Part shown: positions 12,426-23,622 of the stretch, piece after piece
How the letters are laid out: every line of letters begins with the position of its first letter
Numbering within the stretch: position 1 is the first letter of the stretch
Source: Talpa occidentalis
Lineage: Eukaryota; Chordata; Mammalia; Eulipotyphla; Talpidae
Length of the DNA stretch: 64,000 nucleotides
Reading direction: 5' to 3'
Assembly: GCF_014898055.3 (NCBI RefSeq)
Contig: NW_023601433.1
Coordinates: 86,189,106-86,253,105, forward strand
The notes under the pieces: model-generated
What the model was told of the DNA's origin: nothing
What the model saw: the letters and a program-made list of their open reading frames with translations, nothing else
The model's database searches: none
Program-made: the position numbers and the translations under genes

Positions 12426-13214
12426 CTGGATCCAGATGTTTCAACAATATCATCAGAAACCTGTCTCCCTCCATCTGTTACATATATTGTCCCCTATTTT
12501 GATGTCATCTTCAGCTGACCATCTCTACATGACGTGATCAGGTGTCTCCTTACGTCTCATCAGCTCAGCAGTTCAGCCAGAAGCCTCAGATGGTGGCCAT
12601 GGACTTGGGATAGTTTAATATGGGCCACATGGTCATTGTTGAACAAATGACTGAGGATCATGCCATACTCTCATGGCTGACCTTGGACCAGTCTAAAATC
12701 AACCCTTTTTCCCCCAACTACATGGACCATATATGGACAGAGATAGTTTTCCAAAGGAAAACTGGAGTACTGTCTCCAGAAGAAGGAAGGAGGGAATGCT
12801 TGGTAAACAAAAAAATCAATAGATGCCCACAAGGCCTTGTCTGACAGCTTGTTATTTATGTAACATGGTGACAAGCAACACAATGAGAAGTCATGGAAAA
12901 GATAGAGAGACTGACCACTGAGAAGAAAAACCACAAGGACACCTAAGGGAAGAGTTTATGTGGACACTCCTTCCAAAGTCATCTCAAACCCCTTCCAGGG
13001 ATAGCTCTTCTGAAACTCTTACTTTGGATAGAAAACCAACAGACCTTCAGTGGTTCTCCTCTCAATGCGTGGCCCGAGTGCTCCTTTGTCTAGGATTTAT
13101 GCTTTCAAATGTATCCTGAAGGGAAGAGCCAGGAAGAACTGGAGCCATCTATGTGTTAGGGCAGAGGCACTGCTCTGAACTGTCCCCCCGTAACCTTTCC
13201 CTCTTTGTTTTCAG

Positions 13215-13280
13215 GGGGGGAAATTTGACATCATCCAGCTGGTCGTGTACATCGGCTCAACCCTCTCTTACTTTGGCTTG
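13215..13280 (+). CDS. P2RX7: P2RX7 exon 10 (second membrane helix)
   Basis: The 66-base, 22-codon phase-0 exon follows acceptor TTGTTTTCAG and precedes donor GTAAGA. It encodes GGKFDIIQLVVYIGSTLSYF and GL. This is the outer and central part of the pore-lining second transmembrane helix, with the GSTLS gate region intact. Confidence 0.97.
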
Positions 13281-13685
13281 GTAAGAGGTTCTGTGCCCTC
13301 ACCTTTATGAAAATGATTTGGCTACTGGATGTGTCGCTTACACGTTGAATATCAAGAAACCAAAGCGTCAAATAAAGTCAAACTAAGAACTAAGCCTAAA
13401 AAGCTGACTATAGAACCAAGGCTTCAGAGGGGACGGGGTGCAAGGCGAGGTGGGGCAGGGGCAAAGGCAAGGTGGGGATGGAGCACGACGGGCTACAGCA
13501 GTGGACTGTGGGTGTCTAGGCTGTGCATGCAGTGTGGTAACAACACCTGAGGGGGGGAGAGCCTGAACATCTAACACTATACAGGCAACCACGTAAACCA
13601 ATGTGACCTCCAGAAGAAAGAAAACAGCAAATGATTTGGCCAGAAGTAGTTTCACTGACTTGGGGCTTATCTGGGTTTTTCCCAG

Positions 13686-13835
13686 GCCACTCTCTTTATT
13701 GACTTTCTCATCAGCACTTACTCAAGTAAATGCTGTGGCTCTCAAGTGTATCGCTTTTGCAAGTGCTGCGAGCCCTTTGCTGTCAACGAATACTACCACA
13801 AGAAGAAGTTTGAGAACATCGTGGCGCCCAAGTCG
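13686..13835 (+). CDS. P2RX7: P2RX7 exon 11 (end of TM2 and cysteine anchor)
   Basis: The 150-base phase-0 exon lies between acceptor GTTTTTCCCAG and donor GTAAGG. It encodes ATLFIDFLISTYSSKCCGSQ, then VYRFCKCCEPFAVNEYYHKK and KFENIVAPKS. The start finishes the second helix. The rest is the cysteine-rich juxtamembrane segment, which in P2X7 is palmitoylated and keeps the channel from desensitising. C362, C363, C371, C373 and C374 are present, but positions 377 and 388, both Cys in human, are Phe here. Confidence 0.96.
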
Positions 13836-14389
13836 GTAAGGCTCATGGGGTCTGTGAGATGCCAGCACTTTAGTCCCTGACATCATTGAGAAATGTGTGC
13901 AGGTGAGTTCCAAATCCCAGGGACAAGTCGATGTGGATACACCTCTGGACTCTACCCTATCCCGCCACCTCTCAGAGGAATCCTTTGGTCTTAGAGAAGA
14001 GTAAAAACAAAATGGAGAAGCAATATAGAAAGACAGCAAATTTTTATGTTCTAGGATTTTTCATTTTTGTCAGATGTAACAGATTGGTACAGCCAGAAAT
14101 GAGGGTACTGACTCTGGAGAACAATTTGGCAGTATCTAATGAATCAGGATATACTTCACAGCCTGGCCTGTCCACTTCTCCACCCCTGCCCTAGAGACAC
14201 GCTCACATGTGTAGGTAAGTGGTACGTGTGTACCAGGTGCCCATCGCAGTGCTGACTAGCTGTGAGGCAAGAGCACCCACCCAAACATCCGAAAGTGAAC
14301 GGTGAAATAAACTAGGATAAATCCACAGTGAAAATGCCTGGCACCAGCGTAGGAATTGAGGTAGATAGTAATAGCAATTGTTTACACCA

Positions 14390-14590
14390 CACACTTTGAA
14401 GTGTTTTATGTATAGTAACTCACTGAATCTTCACAGCAACCCCATGTGAGTATTAGTAGCCCCATAGACAGATGCTACTGTTATCTCTGTCTCTAGATGA
14501 GAAATTAAGGTACCAGAAGGTTTGACCAAAGTCCTATAGCCAGTAAGTGGAAGAGCTGAAATTCACACTAGGCAAGCTGGTTTCAGAATC
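14390..14590 (+). mobile_element. MIR/L2-type ancient repeat
   Basis: The text AACTCACTGAATCTTCACAG followed by CAACCCCATGTGAGTATTAG, and then GTCCTATAGCCAGTAAGTGG, has the spacing and wording of old mammalian MIR/L2-family repeats. It is strongly diverged; the exact subfamily cannot be given by eye. Confidence 0.5.
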
Positions 14591-15490
14591 TCTGTTCATA
14601 ATCACAAGCCAATATCCAAGACATTTGTTGAGAGGAAAAAAGTAAACTACAGATGGTATAATGCATAGGTTAAAAAAGAAACACAGACATAAACTAGTTC
14701 TGTGTATTTTCTACATATTATACACACACACATGCAGATGTAGATTCCATGTCTTAGATACTTATATATTTTATGCATTTTCTACATGTATTACAGACAT
14801 ATGGGGGAGATATGTATACAGAAATGTACTGGACACACAAAAAAGTGATAACAGTGATTGCTTCTGGAAAGAACCATAGAATGGGGAAGTAGTAAAGAAA
14901 ATTTTAACTCATTTGTATGGCTTTGACTTAATTCATTTGAACTTTACTAAGAAGGTCCTTAAAACTTGACTCCCTCATTTTCCCCCAATCAAAAAGAAGT
15001 CTCTGCTATTTGAAAGTAATAAAGAGCGTTTGTCTTTCCCTCCTCCAAGGACATCACCATCCTTTTCCAGCAGCTGAATGCACAATTCACTGCATGCATG
15101 TTTGCAATTTAAAACAAAAGTCCATCTTTGCACCTGAAAATAATTACCATTTCATGGCCCAAGATGGGATTAAATTCAATGAAAATATAAGTAATTTAAG
15201 TTGCAAGAGTATAACTTTCTGGATATAATCAATCTAGGGTTAAGTGAAAGTGAGAAGAACAAAGGAATTTTACATAGCACCCAGGAGTCCTAAAAATATT
15301 AGGCAGACAGCTGTATCTGCAATTAAATCTGAGTCCTGGATCCTACTTCTGATTTACCTTTAGTCTCAGCATCATTCATTCTTGGTTAGCAAGATTTAGC
15401 TTAAATGTTAAGCAAGATTAACTTAACAGTTTGTCATTTGGCAAATGGGAGTAATAGTTGCTTTTAGGTATGTTCAGATATTTAATTTCT

Positions 15491-15758
15491 TTTTTTTTAA
15501 AGATTTATTTATTTATGCATACAAGAACGGGGTACAGGTCAGAGGTGTGGGGGGGCAAGAGGATTCACCAGAGACAGAGTGCAGAACAGAATAGGCGGAT
15601 CTATTGAAATACACTGCTAAGGGGAGCAGCGGGCAAGTCAGGAGAGGTCTGCTGCGCCTTGTGGGTATCTCCCTGGCTGGGGATCAAACTCATGCTGCAG
15701 TGGCTGCAGAGAGCTTCATAGGTTGCATCTTAACCCCTTGTGCCACCAGGGAGGCCCC
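15491..15758 (-). mobile_element. tRNA-derived SINE, antisense
   Basis: The antisense SINE is flanked by the perfect 15-bp duplication AGATATTTAATTTCT (15476-15490 and 15759-15773). It sits about 60 bases upstream of exon 12. Its body carries more substitutions than the copies near 44-45 kb. Confidence 0.95.
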
Positions 15759-15821
15759 AGATATTTAATTTCTTGATAATTTTTTATAAAATGCATACAT
15801 TTTTCAATTTTATTTTCCTAG

Positions 15822-15923
15822 ACATTAAAGTATGTGTCCTTTGTGGATGAATCCAACATTAGGATGGTGGACCAGCAGCTACTTGGGAGACGTCTGCAAG
15901 ATGTCAAAGGTGAAGAAGTTCCA
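15822..15923 (+). CDS. P2RX7: P2RX7 exon 12
   Basis: The 102-base, 34-codon phase-0 exon follows acceptor TTTTCCTAG and precedes donor GTAAGT. It encodes TLKYVSFVDESNIRMVDQQL, then LGRRLQDVKGEEVP. This is the short strand-helix segment linking the anchor to the cytoplasmic ballast of P2X7 (human residues 397-430). Confidence 0.96.
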
Positions 15924-16228
15924 GTAAGTGAAGACATTCAATCTATTTTTTTAAGAAAACTTAAGTATAAATATATCTAGACATTCATACAAATTGACTC
16001 AATTTACATAACTGATGAATTCAAGCAAAGCAAACATATAACCAGCCATCAGATTTACAAAGAATTATTAGCAGAAGTGTCTTTCATGCCTCCACCCAAT
16101 CATTCACCCAATCCTTCACTTAAAAGGAGTCCTTATCCTGTATTCAAAGTTTAGTGTTATCTCTTCTAAAACTTTATAAAATTTGATTTGATCATATATA
16201 TTCACTATATATATATTCACTATAAATA

Positions 16229-16385
16229 GAACTTTTGCTATCTGTGACAGCTTGAATGACACAAAATAACATCACCTGAAAGAAGCCACTCACTCAACAG
16301 AGTATATAGTGAATAGTTGAGTGAGTGGCTTCTTTCAGTTGACGTTATTTTGTGCCATTCAAGCTGTCACAGATAGCAAAAGTTC
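16229..16385. repeat. Long inverted repeat: 70-bp arms, 17-base loop
   Basis: Bases 16229-16298 and 16316-16385 are reverse complements with only three mismatches in 70. The 17-base centre begins AGAGTATATAGTG. The right arm reads like ordinary sequence of an old L1M 3' region (GTGAGTGGCTTCTTTCA), whereas the left arm is its inverted copy, which suggests a local template-switch duplication. The left flank contains TATTCACTATA repeats that could also pair with the loop. Confidence 0.93.
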
Positions 16386-16649
16386 ATATTTGTGTGACAA
16401 TTATTGCCTAATTTCCATATCATAAACATCCAAGCTCTCCATGCTGCTGTGGATGGACATTTGGGGAGTTTCTGGCTTGGGACTCATACCAAGTGAGCCC
16501 CAGGGTGTGGCTATGGCAAACATGGCACCCACGAGTGGAACTGCTCAGTCACAAGACTTGAGTTCAGCTTTAGTAGATACTACCAAACAGTTCTCACAGG
16601 GGGAGTTCTCAGTCACACTCTTCCAGTCTGCCTTGATTGCTGAACATCT

Positions 16650-16905
16650 TCACTAACTGTGATAGTTTCCCACAGTTACCACACTAAATTACCAGAGACT
16701 AGGTAGCTTGAAACAACAGAAACGTACTCTTTCATAGTTCTGAAGACAAGGTTTGAAATCAAGGTGTTGGCAGGTCTGTGCTCCCTCTGAAGGGCCTTGG
16801 GAGGATCCTTCCTTATCTCTTCCAGGCCCAGGGTTTCGCACACCTGATAGGTCCTTCGGTACAATACTGAACAGAAGTGGTAAGAACAGGCATCTTTCTC
16901 TCATT
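16650..16905 (-). mobile_element. Ancient MLT1-like LTR fragment, antisense
   Basis: The words GCTTGAAACAACAGAAACGT, TTGAAATCAAGGTGTTGGCA and CTGTGCTCCCTCTGAAGG match the reverse strand of MaLR LTRs. It is a diverged relic in intron 12. Confidence 0.55.
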
Positions 16906-17280
16906 CCCTAGCTCAGGAAGAAAGCTTTTTATATTTCACTCTTCATTGGGGTATTTGTTGTAGGTTTTTCAAGAATGGGCTTTCAGATTAAGATCATTCT
17001 CTTCTGTTCCTAATTTGCTAAGAATTTTTACCATGAATGGACATTGAATTTTAAAATAATGTCTTGTTTTTTTTAAATGATCAGTGAGTTTTCTTCTGTT
17101 ATGTCATAACGTATACTGATGGATTTTCAAAAATATAAGCCAAGCTTGCATTCCTCCAATGAAATCAATTTCAATGCAATGTATTATTCCTCATATTTAC
17201 TACTGGATTCAATATTTTTACATCGTTTGAGTTATACTAACCCAAATTTTTCCATTCTTGTCATGTCCTTATCAGGCTTG

Positions 17281-17357
17281 TGTATAAAGTGAACTTGTGT
17301 GTGCGTGTGTGTTGTGTGTGTAGTAAAATACACGTAACATAAAATTTGCTGTTTTAA
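17281..17357 (+). mobile_element. Short (TG)n tract and old L1M 3'-end relic
   Basis: A GTGTGTGCGTGTGTG-like tract is followed by AAAATACACGTAACATAAAA and TTTGCTGTTTTAACCATTTT, a familiar phrase of old L1M 3' ends. The antisense L1 nest begins immediately to the right. Confidence 0.5.
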
Positions 17358-17534
17358 CCATTTTATTTTTATTTATTTTTTATTTTATGTATTTTTTACA
17401 TAATTTTTCATTTTTGCACAATGTATACATTTTCATCTTGGTTATAGTCCCCATACAATTCCCACCTGCCTTGTTTTGATCCTAATCCCTCCTCCCCCCA
17501 CCCCTGTAGTGTGTCTCTGGTTTATAGTTGCTTG
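17358..17534 (-). mobile_element. Outer host L1 copy, 3' UTR piece, antisense
   Basis: This is the 3' tail and part of the 3' UTR of the L1 whose main body resumes at 24488. It includes the CCCTCCTCCCCCCACCCC and GTGTCTCTGGTTTATAGTTG words. The break falls exactly at TAGTTGCTTG (17525-17534), which is repeated at 24488-24497, marking the insertion of the inner L1 elements. Confidence 0.8.
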
Positions 17535-17737
17535 CTTTTTTGTTTGTTTGTTTTTTTCTTAATTTAAATTTTATTTTTATATTCCCCTTACAATTACAAC
17601 CCCCTGATTTTGACCCCAATCCCTCCTTTCCCCGCCCCCCCACCCCCCACAGAGTATCTCTGGTTCATAGTTGTTTGTTGATTTTGATATTTTCTTTCTT
17701 ATAGTTATTCTTTTTCCTGGTCCCTTATTTAAGTTTT

Positions 17738-20700
17738 CTAGATTCCTGCTATGAGTGAGACCATCCGGTATTTTTCTTTTTCTTTCTGGCTTATTTCGCT
17801 GAGCATGATCCCTTCCAGTTCCATCCATGTTGCTACAAACTGCATGTGTTTATCTTTTTTGGAATGCTGAGTAATATTCCATGGTGTATATGTACCACAT
17901 CTTCTTGATCCAGTCATCTATTTTTGGGCACTTGGGTTGTTTCCAAAGCTTAGCTATTGTAAATAGTGCTGCTATAAACATAGGGGTGCACGTGCTCTTT
18001 GGAATTTGTTTCTGTGTCCTTTGGGTAAATACCTAGGAGTGGAATTGCTGGAACATATGGAAGCTCTATGTTTAGTAGGTCAAGAAATCTCCACACAGCT
18101 CTCCATAGTGGTTGGACCAGTTTGCACTCCCACCAACAGTACAGGAAAGTTCCTTTTTCTCCACATCCTCGCCAACATTTGTTGTTGCTAGTTTTTTTAA
18201 TATGTGCCATTCTCACTGGTGTAAGATGGTATCTCATGGTAGTTTTGATTTTCATTTCCCTGATTACAAGTGATGTTGAATATTTTTTCATATGCCTGTT
18301 GGCCATTTGTATTTCCACTTCAGAGAAGTTTCTTTTTAGCTCTTCTGCCCATTTTTTGACTGGATTATTTTCTTTGTTTTTGTTGAGTCTCATCAGCTCT
18401 TTGTAGATTTTTGTGATCAGTCCTTTATCATTAGTGTTGTATGCAAAAATGTTCTCCCAGTTGGTGGGGTTTCTCTTTGTTTTGGTTATTGTCTCTTTTG
18501 CTGTGCAGAAGCTCTTTAATTTGATGTAGTCCCAGCTGTTTATCTTTGCCTTCACTATCACTGCTTTGGGTGATGTGTCTGTAAAGATGTCTTTGAGGTG
18601 CATGTCATGTAGTGTTTGCCTATATTTCCTTCTATATATTTTATGGTTTCAGGTCTTATGTCTAGTTCTTTAATCCATTTTGAGTTGTTTTTTGTGCATG
18701 GTGTGAAGCAGTAGTCAAGCTTCATTCAAGTAGTGACCCAGTTTTCCCAGCACCATTTATTGAACAAACTTTCTTTGCTCCAATGCATATTCTTTTCTCC
18801 TTTGTCAAAGATTAGTTGACCATAAATCTATGGGTTTATTTCTGGATTTTCTATTCAATTCCATTGGTCTGTGTGTCTGTTCTTGTTCCAATACCACACA
18901 GTTTTGATGATTACGGCTTTGTAGTATAGTTTGAAGTCTGGGAGTGTGATGCCTCCATTCCCTTCTTTTTTTTTTTTTTTCCAGGAGAGCTTTTGCTATT
19001 CGGGGTTTTTGGTGATTCCATATGAATTTCATCAATAATTATTCTATTTCTTTGAAGAATGACATTAAAATTTTTATTAGAATAGCATTGAATCTGTATA
19101 TTGCTTTTGGTAGGGTGGTCATTTTAATAATGTTTATTCTTCCAATCCATGAGCAGGGGATGTCTTTCCATTTCTTTGTGTCTTCTATTTCTTTTAACAG
19201 TGTTTTATAGTTTTCTTTGTATAGGTCCTTTAACTCTTTTGTTATGTTTTTTCCCAACTATTTGATTTTTTTTGTTTCGATAATAAAAGGGATGGCTTTT
19301 TTTATTTCTTCTTCAGATTTATTGTTTGTGTATAGGAAGGCTACTGACTTTTGCGTGTTGATTTTGTATCTTGCCACTTTACTGAACTGATTGATGAGTT
19401 GAATTAGTTTTTCTGTGGAGTTTTTGGGGTTCTCTATGTATATTATCATATCATCTGCAAATAGTGATAGTTTGACTACTTCTTTTCCTATTTGGATTCC
19501 TTGTATGTCTTTCTCTTGTCTTATTGCTCTGGCTAGGACTTCCAGTATTTTATTGAAAAGCAGTGGTGAGAGTGGACATCCTTGTCTTGTTCCAGATCTT
19601 AATGGAAATGCTTTCAGCTTTTCACCACTGAGAATGATACTGGCTGTTGGCTTGTCATAGATGGCCTTTATGATGTTGAGGTATGTTTGTAGGTATGTTC
19701 CTTGTATCCCAAGAATTTCAAGGGCTTTTATCATGAATGGGTGTTGGACTTTGTCAAAAGCTTTCTCAGCATCTATTGATATTATCATATGGTTTTTATA
19801 TTTCTTTTTGTTGATGTGTTGGATAATGTTGATTGATTTTCAGATGTTGAACCATCCTTGTGTTCCTGGAATGAACCCTATTTGGTTGTGGTGAATTATC
19901 TTATAGATACATTTTTGGATTCTGATAGCTAAAATTTTCTTGAGGATTTTTGCATCAGTGTTCATTAGGGAGACTGGCCTGTAGTTTTCTTTTTTTGTGT
20001 TGTCCTTGTTCAGTTTTGGTATTAGTGTAATGTTGGCTTCATAGAACGTGTTTGGTATTGTCCCTTCCTTCTCAATTTTTTGGAAGAGTTTGTGAATGAT
20101 AGGCACTAATTCGTTTCTGAACGTTTGGTAGAATTCATTTGTAAATCCATCAGGTCCTGGGCTTTTGTTTTTAGGGAGGTTTTTGATTACCATTTCAATT
20201 TCGCTGCTTGTAAATGGTATGTTTAGGTGTTCTATTTCTTCTTTATCTAGCTTTGGGTAATTGTAGAGTTGTAGGAATTTGTCCTTCTCCTCTAGATTGT
20301 TGAACTTGTTTCCATATAACTGTTCATAGTAGTTTCTGATTATTCTTTTGGTTTCTGCTGTGTCTATTGTGATTTCTCCTCTTTAATTTGTGATCCTGTT
20401 TATTTGTGCTTTCTCCCTTTTTTCCTTTGTGAGCCTGGCTAGGGGTTTGTCTATTTTATTTATTTTTTCGAAGAACCAGCTCTTGGTTTCATTGATCTTT
20501 TGGATTGTTTTTTAGTTTCAATTTCATTTATTTCTGCTTTGGTTTTTATTATTTCTTTTATTCTACTGGTTGTGGGGTTTTTGTTCTTTTCTAGATCTTT
20601 GAGCTTCGAGATTAGGTTGTTTCTTTGAGTTCTTTCTTGTTTCTTGATGTGAGCCTCTATTGCTATATATTTTCCTCTTATTACTGCTTTTGCTATATCC

Positions 20701-21560
20701 CATACATTAGGAAATTGGTGTCGTCCTTGTCATTCAATTCAAAGAATTTTTTAATTTCTTCTTTGATCTCCTCATTAGTCCAGTGGTCTTCCAGTAGTGT
20801 GGTTTTCGATCTCCATGAGGTAGGAGAGTTCCTTGCCTTCTTTTTGTGGTTTATTTCTAGTTTGATGCCTTTATTGTCAGAAAAGATGGTTGGTATGATT
20901 ACAATCTTGGTGTATCTGTTGATGTTTGTCTTGGGTCCCAGTATGTGATCGATCCTGGAGAATGATCCATGTGCACTTGAGGAAAAAGTGTACTCAGATT
21001 TTTTTGGGTTTAGTGTTCTATGGATGTCTGTTAAGCCCAAGCGCTCTAGATCCTTATTTAGAGCTTTAGTGTCTTTACTTATTTTTTGTCTCGTTGATCT
21101 ATCCATTGTTGATAGTGGTGTCTTGAAGTCTCCCACTACATATGTGTTTTCTCTGATGTCTGTTTTCAGAGAGGACAACAGTTGTCTGATATATTTTGGT
21201 GCTCCTTCGTTTGGTGAGTATATGTTAATGAGTGTCATTTCTTCTTGAAGTATTGTCCCCTTGATCATAATGTAGTGACCATTGGGGTCTCTTTATTTTT
21301 TTGAGTTTGAAGTCTGTTTTATCTGATATAAGTATAGCTGTTCCTGCTTTCTTTTTTGGTCCATTTGCTTGTAGGATTGTTTTCCATCCTTTAACTTTGA
21401 GCCTATTTTTATCTTTGGTAGATAAATGTGTTTCCTGGAGACAGCAAAAGGTTGGGTTTTGTTTCTTAATCCAGGCTGCAACTCTGTGTCTTTTTATTGA
21501 AGAGTTTAGTCCATTTACATTTAGAGTTAATATTGATATGTTAGCATTTGTATTTGCCAT
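17738..21560 (-). pseudogene. L1 ORF2 (endonuclease-reverse transcriptase), broken
   Basis: ORF2 normally nicks target DNA and reverse-transcribes L1 RNA. The endonuclease starts at 21560 with MANTNANISILTLNVNGLNS; its Asn in NVNG and Glu in LQETH are present. A frameshift follows near 21270-21300 in an A-run. Further on, the GDFNTP-type motif reads GDFKTP and the SDH-type motif reads SDNKG, so two catalytic positions are altered. The RT domain (19258-20193) has FADDM intact but is split by a frame change near 19790-19840. The C-terminal segment is open at 17950-18603. The stop lies at 17738-17740. It cannot encode a full ORF2 protein. Confidence 0.9.
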
Positions 21561-21630
21561 TGTGTTTGTCTTTCCTTTGATTTTATTTATTCTTTTAATA
21601 ACTTTTTTTTTTTTTGGCCTTCTTTCGTTG

Positions 21631-22656
21631 TTATTCGTCCCTCTGAGGTTCTGGCTTTAGGATTCCTTGTAGTATTTTTTGGAGTGGGGGTTTAGTCGTA
21701 ATGAAATTCCAGAGTTTTTCTTTGTCTGGGAAGGTCCTTATTCTTTCTTCATAGAGGAAGGAGAGCTTTGCGGGATAGATTATTCTTGGTTGGCATCTGT
21801 TTTCTTGGAGTCTGTTGACTATGTCCCTCCACTCTCTCCTTGCCCATGGTGTTTCTTCAGAGAAGTCTGATGTCAGCCTGATTGGTTTTCCTTTGAATGT
21901 TATCTGTTTCTTCCCTCTTGTCAGCTTCATTATTTTTTCCTTGTCCTGGATTCTTGGGAGCTTTACTATTATGTGTCTTGCTGTATTTTTCCTTTCGTCG
22001 TGGAAGTTTGGTGTTCTTCTTGCTTCTTGTATATCAATTTTTAGCTCCTTCTTCGCGTTTGGGAAGTTCTCTTCAATTATCTCCTGGAATATTTTCTCTG
22101 TTCCTACATCTCTCCCCTCTCCTTCTGGAATTCCTGTAACTCTTGTATTTCCTTTCCTCATGGAGTCAGATAGTTCACGAAGATAGTTCACGATAGAACG
22201 AAGTCTTTCTTCGTTCTTTTTCCTTCGTACTTCTCTTTCCTTTTCTGTTTTGGTTCTTTTTATTTCTGTGTCTTCAAGAGTACTTATTCGTTCTTCCATT
22301 TCATCTATTCTGCTTTCATTGCTTTTCCCAGAGTTCTTTAGTTCCTCCATTAATTCTTTGATCTCCTGCGTTTCTTTTGCTTCCCTCTTTAGGGACTCAA
22401 TTTCCTTCTTCTGATCATTGTTTTCCTTTATGAGTTCTGTCATTTTTTTAATCATGGCAATTTTAAATTCTCTTTCTGGAAGGCTCAGAAGTTCTTCCAA
22501 GTTACTGTCGTTGCAATCTGGGGGGTGGTTTTCTTTTTGTGGTGTGCTTTTTTCCTGAGGAGTTGCTAGGTTGCATGTGGTTCTTCTACTCCCTACTGTC
22601 TGTTTTCTAATTTGTCGTATGCATTGGGACACTGTGTTGCTCGGACTGGCCGGCAT
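21631..22656 (-). CDS. L1 ORF1 RNA-binding protein, intact frame (341 aa)
   Basis: ORF1 encodes the trimeric nucleic-acid-binding chaperone of the L1 ribonucleoprotein. The start at 22656 (MPASPSNTVSQ) is chosen because the second L1 copy has a similar MPGSTSGTVSQ beginning; an upstream in-frame ATG at 22701 would add 15 residues. Seen in order are a basic/polar N-terminus, a heptad-rich coiled coil at about residues 60-145 (NNDQKKEIESLKREAKETQE and following), an RRM-like middle (RVTGIPEGEGRD, ARHIIVKLP) and a C-terminal domain ending LKPEPQRDE. Length is typical for mammalian ORF1p. No stop or frameshift is present, unlike in ORF2, so the insertion may be fairly young. Confidence 0.88.
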   Translation of the reverse strand: MPASPSNTVSQCIRQIRKQTVGSRRTTCNLATPQEKSTPQKENHPPDCNDSNLEELLSLPEREFKIAMIKKMTELIKENNDQKKEIESLKREAKETQEIKELMEELKNSGKSNESRIDEMEERISTLEDTEIKRTKTEKEREVRRKKNEERLRSIVNYLRELSDSMRKGNTRVTGIPEGEGRDVGTEKIFQEIIEENFPNAKKELKIDIQEARRTPNFHDERKNTARHIIVKLPRIQDKEKIMKLTRGKKQITFKGKPIRLTSDFSEETPWARREWRDIVNRLQENRCQPRIIYPAKLSFLYEERIRTFPDKEKLWNFITTKPPLQKILQGILKPEPQRDE

Positions 22657-23216
22657 CTTGGGTGAACTTCTCCGCTCCCCTCTGGCTCCTCCAGGAGCCA
22701 TCTCTGGCTTCTGAGGGAGCTTTCTGCTGGTTTCAGGAAGTCTTTACTGAAGAAATGTCCCTGTTCGGCCGGCCCGGGGCTGTGTGCAGGTCTCCTCCAC
22801 AATCTCTTTGTTCTCTGATGTCGCCCGGAGCTGTTCGCTCACCGCCGCGGCGAATCCTGCAGGGTTCTCCACAGCTCCCGTTCACAGGGTGTGGTGGCTG
22901 CAATAGTTCCTTTCCACTCACAGTCCCGCTTGCTGCGTAGTTTGCTCTTGTTGGTCGTTTTAGTTTGTTTTTTTCCTCCTCTCTGCTGGTTGGAGAGTGC
23001 CGACTTTGTGGGCGGGGGAGGAGAGCAGGGTTCTGCGCTTTCCTCCCTTCTAGTCCTCTTTTATGGCCACTTTCTTCTTCGGGTAGTTTGCTGGAGTCGT
23101 CCGTTTATCTTCCGTGTCCCAGTTCTCACTGGGACCTGCCGCTTTTCTTCCCTATTAACTTTTTTTAATGGGAGATCTTACTCGCAGCGTCTCCTCGCTG
23201 CCATGTTGCTCCGCCC
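22657..23216 (-). promoter_or_regulatory. L1 5' UTR (internal promoter region), antisense
   Basis: This GC-rich 560-bp segment precedes ORF1 in the L1 sense direction and begins GGGGCGGAGCAACATGGCAG. In L1 elements this region holds the internal pol II promoter. It contains one copy of the AGTCTTTACTGAAGAAATGT unit that is repeated three times in the neighbouring L1 5' UTR. Confidence 0.7.
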
Positions 23217-23570
23217 CTCCTATAACTCTTATATTTCCTTTCCTCATGGAGTCAGATAGTTCCCGAAGTCTGTCTTTGGTCTTTTTCCTTCATACTTCTC
23301 TTTCCTTTTCTGTTTTGGTTCTTTTTATTTCTGTGTCTTCAAGAGTACTTATTCATTCTTCCATTTCATCTATTCTGCTTTCATTGCTTTTCCAAGAGTT
23401 CTTTAGCACCTCCATTAATTCTTTGATCTCCTGCATTTCTTTTACTTCCCTCTTTAGGGACTCAATTTCATTCTTCTGAGCGTTGTTTTCCTCATCATGG
23501 CAATTTTAAATTCTTTTTCTGGAAGGCTCAAAAGTTCTTCCAAGTCACCGTAGTTGCAAGCTGGTGGGTG

Positions 23571-23622
23571 TTTTTTTTTTTGTTTGTTTGTTTGTTTGTT
23601 TGTTTTTTTGTTTTGTTTTGTG
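23571..23622. repeat. (TTTG)n/T-rich simple repeat
   Basis: A run of TTTG units within T homopolymers interrupts the ORF1 fragment of the second L1. It probably arose by slippage in a poly-A/CAAA stretch of the coding strand. Confidence 0.85.

Larger units (their letters stand above)
17535..23216 (-). mobile_element. Near full-length L1 (5' UTR, ORF1, ORF2, 3' UTR), antisense
   Basis: The element reads leftwards from a GC-rich start at about 23216 (sense GGGGCGGAGCAACATGGCAG), through a 560-bp 5' UTR, an intact ORF1, a frame-broken ORF2 and a 3' UTR, to a T-rich tail at 17535. Length is about 5.7 kb. It is placed antisense to P2RX7 inside intron 12. ORF2 carries frameshifts and endonuclease active-site changes, so the copy is unlikely to be autonomous, although ORF1 is open. 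The family wording is that of eutherian L1. Confidence 0.93.
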
